Positions 8,297 through 15,641 of a stretch of 64,000 nucleotides of DNA are shown in pieces. Positions within the stretch are counted from its first letter, which is position 1; the number at the start of each line of letters is the position of its first letter. Made by a program: the position numbers and the translations under genes. The notes beneath the pieces are model-generated. The model saw only the letters and a list, made by a program, of their open reading frames with translations. It had not been told where the DNA came from and did no database searches. The stretch is from Streptomyces cavernae (GTDB taxonomy: Bacteria > Actinomycetota > Actinomycetes > Streptomycetales > Streptomycetaceae): assembly GCF_004023625.1 (NCBI RefSeq), contig NZ_RPDJ01000042.1, forward strand, positions 28,987 to 92,986, read 5' to 3'.

Positions 8297-9181
8297 ATGG
8301 ATCTACGCACCGAGATCCGGGAGTTTCTCAGCTCGCGTCGCGCCCGCATCACACCCGAGCAGGCGGGCCTGCCCGCATACGGCGGCAACCGTCGGGTCAA
8401 AGGTCTGCGCCGCGAGGAGGTAGCGCTACTGGCGGGGGTGTCAGTCGACTACTACGTGCGCATGGAGCGCGGCAGCCTCGCCGGTGCCTCCGACGGCGTG
8501 CTCGACGCGTTGGCCTCTGCCTTGCAACTCGACGAGGCCGAGCGCGACCACCTGTTCCACCTCGCGCGCCAATCCAGGGCGCCCAGCGGCCCACGCCGGC
8601 GCAGGTCTGCCGTGACGGTGCGCTCGACACTACAACAGGTGCTCGACGCGATCTCTGATGCGCCGGCCTGGATCTGTAACGGCCGTTATGACGTGCTCGC
8701 CATGAATCAACTCGCCCGCGCGCTGTTTTCACCGGTGCTGGCCCACCCGCGACGGCCAGCGAACACAGCGCGGTTCGTCTATCTCAACCCCGCGGCAGCC
8801 AGAGATTTCTTTGTCGACTACGACCAAGTTGCCGGTGACGCGGCCGCGAAGCTACGCATGGAAGCCGGCCGCAATCCGCACGACGAGGAGCTGATCGCCC
8901 TGGTCGGCGAACTGTCAACGTGCAGTGAGCTATTCCGGCAGCGGTGGGCATCTCAGGACGTGCGGCTGCACCGGTCCGGACGCAAGCGGGTGCACCATCC
9001 GATCGTGGGCCGGCTCGACTTGGACGTCGAGTCCCTGGAACTGCCCGCCGAACCCGGCCTGCACCTCAACGTCTACACCGCACCCGCGGGCACGCCGACC
9101 GCTGACAATTTGGCGCTCCTGGCGTCGTGGGCGGCCACCCAACAGACGCTGGCAACCGAGCTCGAAGCACACAACGGATAG
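8297..9181 (+). CDS. XRE-family regulator with MmyB-like ligand-binding domain
   Basis: The 294-aa product has an N-terminal HTH (RVKGLRREEVALLAGVSVDYYVRME at about 34-58) and the MmyB-type sensor half with the hallmark HPIVGRLDLDVESLELP near 237. Proteins of this group often lie beside SDR genes, as here, and are thought to control them in response to a hydrophobic ligand. ATG 8297 has GAGGGA 9 bases upstream. ATG 8288 would leave no spacing to that site. Confidence 0.85.
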   Translation: MDLRTEIREFLSSRRARITPEQAGLPAYGGNRRVKGLRREEVALLAGVSVDYYVRMERGSLAGASDGVLDALASALQLDEAERDHLFHLARQSRAPSGPRRRRSAVTVRSTLQQVLDAISDAPAWICNGRYDVLAMNQLARALFSPVLAHPRRPANTARFVYLNPAAARDFFVDYDQVAGDAAAKLRMEAGRNPHDEELIALVGELSTCSELFRQRWASQDVRLHRSGRKRVHHPIVGRLDLDVESLELPAEPGLHLNVYTAPAGTPTADNLALLASWAATQQTLATELEAHNG

Positions 9182-9209
9182 TCCAACCCCTTCAGCCGTA
9201 CTAGGGTCC

Positions 9210-9340
9210 GTCTCCCCGACCAGCGCGGGCAGACCGCACCGCTCGGCCAGCCGCACCACCAGCCCCAGCCCGCCGTACACCATCAGGTTCGGATCATCGA
9301 ACGCGGATGAGACCGCCGCCGCGGCATGGGAAGATTGCAT
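9210..9340 (-). pseudogene. IS1380-family transposase, N-terminal remnant
   Basis: The reverse strand encodes SSAFDDPNLMVYGGLGLVVRLAERCGL, the typical start of IS1380-type DDE transposases, and then loses similarity after about 45 codons. The catalytic part is absent. A C-terminal remnant of the same family lies at 55290-55549. Confidence 0.6.
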
Positions 9341-9439
9341 ATCGGAAGTGCCTTGCCGATCATGCCTGATGCGGTCTTAGGGCTTGCCGGGAAATAACTT
9401 GCGTGCTCCAGGTCTTGACACCGCAGCTCAGGAGCGATG

Positions 9440-9466
9440 CTCGCCGACGAATTATTTATCGGCGAG
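9440..9466. terminator. Hairpin with 8-bp stem
   Basis: CTCGCCGA (9440-9447) pairs with TCGGCGAG (9459-9466) around an AT-rich 11-nt loop. It sits between the IS1380 remnant and the large hairpin element and could be a terminator or an IS end structure. Confidence 0.4.
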
Positions 9467-9469
9467 CCC

Positions 9470-9677
9470 TTAGGGGTCCTTTCACTATGCCGGCCCGGGT
9501 CGCGTGGTCTGGCACCGCTCCCCCAAGCTCTCGGCTGCGCTCGAGCAGGGGGCACCCCCATCGCCGCGTTGCCAAAAGGTCCTAGTAGCTCCGCTACGAG
9601 GACCTTCCGGCGCCTTGCGATGCACGGCACCAGACCACGCGACCTGATCGGGCGCTCATAGTGAAAGGGCCCCTTAG
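9470..9677. mobile_element. 208-bp palindromic element (MITE-like)
   Basis: The outer arms TAGGGGTCCTTTCACTATG (left) and, read in reverse, AAGGGGCCCTTTCACTATG (right) match almost perfectly. A second pair TCGCGTGGTCTGG follows inward, and the apex AAGGTCCTAGTAG/CTACGAGGACCTT closes the structure. A side hairpin of CTCCCCCAAGCTCTCGG type lies on the left arm; this type of sequence is widespread in Streptomyces genomes. No coding capacity. It is read as a non-autonomous transposable hairpin, but a chromosomal repeat of other origin is possible. Confidence 0.6.
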
Positions 9678-9776
9678 AGAAACCCCATCATCGGAAGGTC
9701 GCAAGGCACTTCTTCGTTTCTGGGTGAGCCATCCACGGGCATCAAGCCGGTGGATCCTGGCTCAGTAATCGCGAGA

Positions 9777-9953
9777 TTATGCGCTAGGAGGCCCTGCATT
9801 CGCAGCACCAGACGATGCAGGGGCAGCGACTTCGGGGAGCGCAAAATTTGATCCGCTCACGCCTGACCATCCGCGCAGATCCTGATCCAGAATGTCGTCA
9901 AGCCTATTCAAGATATCGGCTGCGATTAGCTGCCCCAGCATCGGTGGCATCAT
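9777..9953 (-). CDS. Small hypothetical ORF (doubtful)
   Basis: A 58-codon reverse frame starts at ATG 9953 close after AAGGGAG and reads MMPPMLGQLIAADILNRL. I do not recognise it. The surrounding 9680-10165 is unusually AT-rich for this window and another open frame (9904-10113, MATWSEVFTALRTRG) overlaps it, so either or neither may be real. Confidence 0.22.
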   Translation of the reverse strand: MMPPMLGQLIAADILNRLDDILDQDLRGWSGVSGSNFALPEVAAPASSGAANAGPPSA

Positions 9954-10203
9954 CTCCCTTGTAGCGCGGCCACCATCGCCCTGTGGAGTCGGTGGCTTCG
10001 ACCTTTCGCACCGTGGCGATCAGCTCTTGTGGGCCGCGGGTACGGAGAGCTGTGAAGACCTCTGACCACGTGGCCATGCCGTACTCGGTGACCAGCCGCG
10101 ACGAGGACGGCAATCCGGGGAGGGCAACCGGCCCCCCACCGGGAATGCCATACAGGGGGCCTTCTAGTACTCCAGCTGTAGATCGTGATCTTCATGGCCT
10201 GTC

Positions 10204-11199
10204 TCAGCGGTGCAGGGCTTCGCCTCTGGCTGTTCTGGCGTAGAGCACGATTCGTCCTGTTCGGTGGGGCGCTACGAGGCCGGCTTGGGCGAGCTTGTGC
10301 AGCTGTGCGGATACACCGCCAGGGGCCAGTCCGGTTCGGTTGGCGAGCTCCAGGGTGCTGGCTGGGGTTTCAAGGAGGTTGAGGAGCATGGCTCGGGTGG
10401 CGCCGAGCACTGGGGCCAAGTCGGCGGTGTCGGCGCGTGATTCCCACAGGGTTCCGATGCCACGGACGGGGTAGCGGATCACGGGGACCCAAGGCGCCGA
10501 TGTCTTGACGTAGAGCGTTGGCCACGCGAACGCCGACGGTACCAGGACCAAGCCGCGCCCCTCTAGTGAGCGACGCGGATCGAGAAGGTCTGCCTGTCGG
10601 TTGGCGATCCGTAGAGTTCCGGTGGCCTGATCGAAGGCGAGGTCGGCGTGAATGTCGGCAAACATCGCGGCAGGTCCGCGCTCAGTCAGGGAGCGAGCCC
10701 GGTGGTGGATATCGGACTCGAGCAGGGCTCGGATCCTCGGCCAGGTCGGAGCCAGGGTGCGCTGCCAGTACCGACGTAGGTCACCAACGATCGTTTCCAT
10801 TTCGCGTCGGGGCGCGCGCAGCATCGGTGCCAAGCTGGCCGGCAGGTCGCCACCGAAGACTGCGGCCAGGTCACGGCGGACGACATCGGACGGGGTGCGG
10901 CGCACCTGGTCGAGTTCGTCGTCGAGCGCAGCCAGGGGTGAGAGCGGGGTGGGCGCAAGGAACCCGGGAAGGTGGCTCGGGGGTCCGGCGGTGAGGTCGC
11001 GCGCTGCGGCCGTCCCAGGTCTGGTGAGGAGCGGGTCGTGGCGGTGATCGGACAGCCATGGCATGTGGATCGCGTGGCTTGCCGGCTGGGTCAGTGTCCT
11101 GATGGATGCCAGCAGCTCCCAGGCTGGCGAGACGGCCCAGCGTAGTTGGCTCAGATCAGCCGTACCCAAGGACAGGGTGAGCGTGGGCGTCATGAGCAT
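10204..11199 (-). CDS. ArsR-like winged-helix repressor with DUF5937-type N-terminal region
   Basis: The 331-aa product is regulator-like. A long N-terminal alpha-helical region of about 240 residues (DUF5937-like, including VRRDLAAVFGGDLPASL) is followed by a C-terminal winged helix: LLNLLETPASTLELANRTGLAPGGVSAQLHKL near 272-303, then RTGRIVLYART as the wing. It is divergent from the MFS exporter and probably represses both. The start codon lies in a palindrome (11198-11215); ATG 11193 just inside is an alternative start. Its ligand is unknown. Confidence 0.75.
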   Translation of the reverse strand: MLMTPTLTLSLGTADLSQLRWAVSPAWELLASIRTLTQPASHAIHMPWLSDHRHDPLLTRPGTAAARDLTAGPPSHLPGFLAPTPLSPLAALDDELDQVRRTPSDVVRRDLAAVFGGDLPASLAPMLRAPRREMETIVGDLRRYWQRTLAPTWPRIRALLESDIHHRARSLTERGPAAMFADIHADLAFDQATGTLRIANRQADLLDPRRSLEGRGLVLVPSAFAWPTLYVKTSAPWVPVIRYPVRGIGTLWESRADTADLAPVLGATRAMLLNLLETPASTLELANRTGLAPGGVSAQLHKLAQAGLVAPHRTGRIVLYARTARGEALHR

Positions 11200-11215
11200 T
11201 CACTCTAACGTGAAT
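11198..11215. promoter_or_regulatory. Putative operator between ArsR-like gene and MFS gene
   Basis: ATTCAC-TCTAAC-GTGAAT is an inverted repeat with perfect 6-bp arms in the divergent promoter region, overlapping the repressor start. Arms and position suit autoregulation by an ArsR-type dimer (inference). Confidence 0.5.
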
Positions 11216-11230
11216 CCATTGAGAAGCGTG

Positions 11231-12499
11231 ATGAGTTCCCGGACGCTGCCTGCCATGACTGAGACCATCGCGACGGAACCGGCAACCGCTCCACGGGAGC
11301 GCACTCGGTATCTCACGGCGTCCGGGGTTGCGTTGTGGGGTGCCCAGATCGGTCAGGCGGCCGTTCCGTTGACGGCGGTCACCGTGCTGCACGCGGGGGC
11401 AGAAGGGACGTCGCTGTTGCAGACCGCGCTGACGTTGCCCTTCGTGATCCTTGGATTGCCGGTCGGCGCGTGGCTGGACCGGGTGCGGCGCCGTCCGGTC
11501 ATGATCGGCGCGGACTTGGTGCGGGCGGCCGCGCTGATCACCGTGCCTGTTGCTGCGTGGTTCTGGCGTTTGACGATGACCCACCTGCTGGCAGTCGTGG
11601 TGGTTCAGGGCGTGGCGACGGTGTTCTTCGACCTGGGCGCCCAGAGCTTCGTCAAGGATCTGGCTCCTGGTGCCCTGCTCGCGCGCACCAACGCGCGCTT
11701 GGCCACGATCACCCAGGCAGCAGTCATCGCAGGTCCACCGTTGGCCGGGTGGGCGGCCGGACTGCTGGCCGCACCCATGGTGCTGCTCGTCATGGCCGCG
11801 GGATACCTGTGGTCCGCGGGGTGGTTGTCCACACTCACCACGCGCGAGCGTCCGGCCAGTGATGCCCCTCGACGGCATCTACTACACGAGATCGGCGAGG
11901 GCGTCGGGTTCGTCGCCCGCCAGCCTGTCCTACGCACCGTGGTGATCGCCGGCTCCATGGTCAACATTGGCATCGCCGGAGTGATGACGCTGCTCCCAGT
12001 GCTCGTACTGACCGAGCTCGGATGGAGTGAGGGGAATCTAGGGATATTCCTCGGCGCTGGAGGTGTCGGCGGCCTGATTGGCGCCATGACAGCCGTCAGG
12101 CTGGCCGACAAGCTCGGCGCAGGTCGAGCGGTCCTGCTCGTCGGGATCGCGGTCGCACCACTGGCTATCGCCATCCCTCTGCTCGGCCAACCTGTGCCCG
12201 GCTCCCTTGCAGCTGTCGGGTGGGCGCTGGTCATGCTCAAAGTCGGCTTCGACTCCGTCCTGATGATGACTTTCCGGCAGCAAGTCACCCCTGCCAGCCT
12301 CATGGCCCGTGTCAACGGCACCATGCGTGTGCTCTTCACCGGCGCTGTCGCGCTTGGCGCCGCAACAGCTGGTGCTCTGGCTACGGCCAGCGGTATCCGG
12401 TGGGCCCTGGGAGCCTCGGCCTCGTTCCTGGCCTGTGTGTGGATCCCGATCGCGCTGTCGCCGGTTCGGCGAATGACCACCCTCGGAACTAACCCGTGA
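11231..12499 (+). CDS. MFS transporter, probable drug/metabolite exporter
   Basis: A roughly 422-aa integral membrane protein with about 12 hydrophobic segments. The loop GAWLDRVRRRPVMIG after the second segment is MFS motif A. Sequence type resembles EntS/multidrug-like exporters. Paired with a divergent repressor, it probably expels a toxic compound that is also the repressor ligand. ATG 11231 is preceded by GAGAAG; ATG 11255 also fits. The frame is open further upstream (11063), but that part overlaps the divergent gene and is unlikely to be translated. Confidence 0.85.
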   Translation: MSSRTLPAMTETIATEPATAPRERTRYLTASGVALWGAQIGQAAVPLTAVTVLHAGAEGTSLLQTALTLPFVILGLPVGAWLDRVRRRPVMIGADLVRAAALITVPVAAWFWRLTMTHLLAVVVVQGVATVFFDLGAQSFVKDLAPGALLARTNARLATITQAAVIAGPPLAGWAAGLLAAPMVLLVMAAGYLWSAGWLSTLTTRERPASDAPRRHLLHEIGEGVGFVARQPVLRTVVIAGSMVNIGIAGVMTLLPVLVLTELGWSEGNLGIFLGAGGVGGLIGAMTAVRLADKLGAGRAVLLVGIAVAPLAIAIPLLGQPVPGSLAAVGWALVMLKVGFDSVLMMTFRQQVTPASLMARVNGTMRVLFTGAVALGAATAGALATASGIRWALGASASFLACVWIPIALSPVRRMTTLGTNP

Positions 12500-12524
12500 C
12501 CCAGCCGCGTCGGGGCGCGATCGC

Positions 12525-12671
12525 AGGCGTGATGACCCTCGTCGCCCTCGCCTGGCGCGTCCACGACGTTACACACCGGCTCGGCTGGTCGGCCTGGCGG
12601 CGTCGTCACCAGGCACGATCACGCACCAGCCACTACCAGCGACAAGCCTCAGCCGGCCATGAAGATCACGA
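12525..12671 (+). pseudogene. IS701-family transposase, C-terminal remnant
   Basis: The plus strand encodes VHDVTHRLGWSAWRRRH and SHYQRQAS, nearly identical to the C-terminus of the complete copy on the opposite strand (VHDAAHRLGWSDWRRRH). Everything before is lost. The element end AAGATCACGAT follows. Confidence 0.75.
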
Positions 12672-12764
12672 TTACTCCAGCTGTAGATCGTGATCTTCGT
12701 TGTTGCGTGTCATCGATTCCTTGAGCGGTTAAGGTCCGGATGCAACGCGACGAAGGGGAGCACC

Positions 12765-12908
12765 GTGGCCAAGATCAACGTCAGTCTCGATGCTGAGCTG
12801 GTAGTAAGGGACTACATCGCCCGCGGCCATCGCACGGAGGCACGCGCCGAGCTCAGGGACCAGAGTTTGCACGAGGTCGAGATCAAGCCGCAGGATCCGC
12901 AGGGCTGA
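12765..12908 (+). pseudogene. Truncated ribbon-helix-helix (antitoxin-like) gene
   Basis: A GTG after AAGGGGAG (spacing 4) opens a 47-codon frame starting MAKINVSLDAELVV, the beta-strand and first helix of RHH/VapB-type antitoxins. After about residue 15 the frame no longer resembles the family, and no toxin gene follows. It is probably a decayed antitoxin trapped between IS ends. A short real protein cannot be excluded. Confidence 0.4.
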
Positions 12909-12973
12909 TCATTCAGCGCGCTTGAGGTCATCACATTTGACTGGCACGCTCAAGGTTCAATGGCACGGGACAT

Positions 12974-14292
12974 TCATGTCCGGGATGCGGCTTGCCGCCG
13001 GTAATGACTGGTGCGGGACCGGGCTTGATGGCGGCGTCGCCAGTCGGACCAGCCGAGCCGGTGGGCTGCGTCGTGGACCGGCTGGACGACGAGTCTGATG
13101 AACAGGCGCTGGATCTCGTTGCAGGACAGCAAGACCAGGTCGGTCGGTCCGGGATGGCGGGTGTGTTCGTCGGCACGAACGACGGCGAGGAAGGCGTGGG
13201 CGAGCATGGCGAGGGTGACCCAGCGGCTCCAGGAGGGGTAGCAGCGGACTTGGTGCTCGTCGAGTCCGGCCAGCCCCTTCCCTGTCTGGAAGGTCTCTTC
13301 CACCCGCCATCTGGATCCGGCGACCCGCAGCATCTCGGTCAGCGGCACCGGCCGGGGCAGAGAAGCAGCGGTAGTAGGCGAGTTCGCCGGTGGCACGGTT
13401 GCGGCGGATCAGCAGTTGGTGGTGGCCCGGGCCGGGGTCGGCCAGGTCGATGACCGCCCAGTCGTAGAAGCGGTGCCCCTTCGCGCCGCGTCCGGCCGAG
13501 CGCTTCTGCCAGGCCCGTTTCGGCAGCTTCGTTGCCAGGGCATCCGCGCGGAACTTCCCCGCGCCGGTGGAGACTTCGGCCGAGCAGGCCACCGCGAGGG
13601 CATAGCCGATGCTGCGCTCCTGCAGAGCCGTGCGGAGTTTTGGGTTGCCGCCGTAGACCTCGTCCCCGGTGACCCAGTCGACGTGGTGACCGGCATCCAG
13701 GAACCGCTCGATCATCGTGCGGGCCAGTTCCGGCTTGGTCGCGAAGGCGGTGTCCTCGCCGAGCCCTGCGGCCTGGCAGCGGTCCGGGTCGCTCGTCCAG
13801 GAGCGCGGGATATACAGCTCCCGGTCCACCGCCGCGTGTCCGCGCGCGCCCGCGTAGACGAGGTAGACCGCGACCTGGGAGTTCTCGATCCTGCCGGCGG
13901 TGCCGGTGTACTGGCGCTGGACGGCGACGGTGTGGGTGCCTTTCTTCACGTCGCCGGTCTCGTCGACGACCAGCACCGCGGCCTCGTCGTTCAGGTGCTC
14001 GACGACGTATTCGCGCACGTCGTCCCGGACGGCATCGGCGTCCCAGACGGCCCGGGACAGCAGATGCTGCATGCCGTGCGGGCTGGCCTCTCCGGGCCCA
14101 CTCCGCGATGGTCCAGCAGTTTTTGCGAGGCAGGTCCGACAGCAGTCCCAGTACCAACCGCCCGGCCCGCAGACGGGGTTCGTACCGGGCGAAGCGGCTC
14201 GCGATCCGTCCCATGGCCACCTCGAACGCCTCCCGCCAACGGGCGGGATCTATGCTGTGACCTGCGGCCACCGTCTCGTCGTTTGTCCACAC
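12974..14292 (-). pseudogene. IS701-family transposase with two frameshifts
   Basis: Read from 14292, the frame encodes the N-terminus (FARYEPRLRAGRLVLGLL, CWTIAEWA) and then shifts near 14093-14099, where a C run has one extra base. The middle frame has MQHLLSRAVWDADAVRDD, VVDETGDVKKGTHTVAVQRQ (DDE Asp region) and WVTGDEVYG. A second one-base insertion near 13355-13362 moves it to the last frame, RVAGSRWRVEETFQTGKGLAGLD to the end. All family blocks remain, so inactivation is recent. Confidence 0.85.
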
Positions 14293-14384
14293 AACTCACG
14301 ATGATCAACGGTGGCCGTACCCGTCCCCGCACCGGCCCTCACCAGCAAGATCACGATCTACAGCCGGAGTACTAGGGGTGGACG

Positions 14385-14421
14385 GCACCAGGCCCCCTGG
14401 TGCTCCTCTTGCTTGTGCGAT
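14385..14421 (-). repeat. Right arm of long-distance inverted repeat with hairpin
   Basis: GCACCAGG-CCC-CCTGGTGC then TCCTCTTGCTTGTGCG is the inverted counterpart of 7132-7169. It lies 11 bases outside the IS701 right end. Confidence 0.65.
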
Positions 14422-14435
14422 CGACGCCGCGCACC

Positions 14436-14560
14436 TCACTTCATGCCAAGCTGGGTGGCCAGTCCATCTCTGACTGTGTCCCAGTCCTCCCGGGTGAGGC
14501 TGTAATACACGGAATCTCGAAGGTGTCCATCTCGGAGGTGGCCTGATGGTTCGGAACCGT
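14436..14560 (-). pseudogene. GNAT acetyltransferase, C-terminal remnant
   Basis: The reverse strand ends with HLRDSVYYSLTREDWDTVRDGLATQLGMK and a stop, a common C-terminus of RimJ/RimL-type GNAT proteins. The acetyl-CoA binding core is missing upstream, where the frame becomes unrelated sequence. Confidence 0.5.
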
Positions 14561-14673
14561 AGGACGCCGGCGGTGGGGCCGCGCTCAGTGCGGCCTCCAC
14601 GGCGAGATCGCCGATGGGCGTCGTGACCCTATGAGGTGTGGTTCTCAGGCTGGCTTGAGGCATCTGGTTGGCC

Positions 14674-15114
14674 TCAACGGATGATCCCCTGGGTGACGTG
14701 CGGCGTCCCGCTACACAGGCCGTTGTCGCTCCAGATGCGGATGGCGTCAACATCATTGGCCCAAGTGCCCTTGCCGCTGAGGGCATAGTCCCCGAGGTTG
14801 ACCTGCGTATTTGCCGGGATGCAGAGGTAGCGGCTGTTGGACTGGCTACGGGTGTCGATCAGCCAAACCGAGTCGTCGTTGCGTGTATTGACGACGGAAT
14901 CCGCCTTGTCCTTCCGATCGTTCGAAAGGGTCTGAAGGTAGGTGTCCTTGTACTGAACGAGCTTGCTCCCGCTGTCATAGGCGCCGTTGTACAGGCACAC
15001 ATAAGGGTACGAGCAGTCGCGGTATGACGACGCCTGAGCGGGCGTTGAGAGAGATGCCGCCAGAGCGGCGGCGGTGGCCAGCAACGCCAGTGAACTTGCC
15101 AGCTCTTTTCGCAT
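14674..15114 (-). CDS. Secreted peptidase inhibitor I36-like (crystallin-fold) protein
   Basis: The 146-aa precursor has a clear signal peptide (MRKELASSLALLATAAALAA, cleavage after about AQA-28). The mature part has paired cysteines (DCSYPYVCLYNG, YLCIP, GLCSG) and the YVCLYNG segment typical of I36/SMI-like beta-gamma crystallin proteins. It probably acts outside the cell as an inhibitor or structural protein. The ATG at 15114 has no strong ribosome site nearby. It is the last gene before direct repeat copy 2. Confidence 0.72.
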   Translation of the reverse strand: MRKELASSLALLATAAALAASLSTPAQASSYRDCSYPYVCLYNGAYDSGSKLVQYKDTYLQTLSNDRKDKADSVVNTRNDDSVWLIDTRSQSNSRYLCIPANTQVNLGDYALSGKGTWANDVDAIRIWSDNGLCSGTPHVTQGIIR

Positions 15115-15641
15115 ATTCAGCCTTTCGCCCCTTCGGACTGGAGTTCTCCAGGTTTCCTGTAAGGCCCTCGGGCGTCCACGGCTGGCTTGGGGGCGCTCGA
15201 AGCGCCAGCTGGGAGTGTGTTCGTCTGGCCACTCCTTCGTGGTGTCCCCGCGTGCTCTGTTACTGGGACCACTCCCGCGCTCCTGGGGCTGAGCTGACTG
15301 GTAGGACGGCCCACAGACGGCCCACGGCTCGATGCGGCACTGCCAGTTGGGGATAACACGCTGGTAGAAGCCCTGTAGGGTCGTGGGCTGGTTTCTCTGA
15401 GCCGGAGAAGACGGAGGTCTATCTCGCCTCGGTGGCCGGCGCCTGACGGGCCCCTGACCTGCGATCCGGCTGTCGTTGCCTGGCGTCGTCTGTCGTTGTC
15501 TGCCGTCTGTAGTAGTCGGCCGCCTTCGGACGGCCCACAGACGGCCCGGTGCCCCTGACAGTGAGGGTGCCGCCGGCCGCTGTCGGTCCGGCCGGGCTTG
15601 TCGTATGCGGGCGGAGGCGTATGCCTCCGCCCGCCGGGTGA
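15115..15641. other. Gene-free stretch containing monooxygenase-tail repeat copy 2
   Basis: About 527 bp without a convincing gene. It includes a CGGCCCACAGACGGCCCACGG segment (15309-15330), repeated before copy 3, then the copy-2 repeat and the 3' flank of the lysyl-oxidase-family gene. Confidence 0.5.
15393..15560 (+). repeat. Direct repeat copy 2: monooxygenase 3' end
   Basis: Decodes as EPEKTEVYLASVAGA and a stop (TGA 15444-15446), 13 of 15 residues identical to the monooxygenase C-terminus, then CCTGACCTGCGATCCGGCTG and CGGACGGCCCACAGACGGCC as after copy 1. About 80 bp before it also match the DNA before copy 3. Confidence 0.8.

Larger units (their letters stand above)
10168..12671. mobile_element. 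IS701-end-bounded cassette carrying repressor and MFS exporter
   Basis: The left end TAGTACTCCAGCTGTAGATCG (10168) is the same inward-reading terminal sequence as the right end of the IS701 copy at 14373. The right end at about 12660-12671 (AAGATCACGAT) is a truncated outward copy preceded by the 3' end of an IS701 transposase gene. Between them lie an ArsR-like gene and an MFS gene. This has the form of an IS that lost most of its transposase and captured cargo. Confidence 0.5.
12673..14373 (-). mobile_element. IS701-family insertion sequence copy, inactivated
   Basis: The left end TACTCCAGCTGTAGATCG (12673 onward) and right end CGATCTACAGCCGGAGTA (to 14373) are inverted copies of one terminal repeat. 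Inside are the frameshifted transposase and, near the left end, about 250 bp of extra DNA with a truncated RHH-type gene. At the left junction two terminal repeats abut head to head, giving the palindrome GAAGATCACGAT ... ATCGTGATCTTC. Confidence 0.65.
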
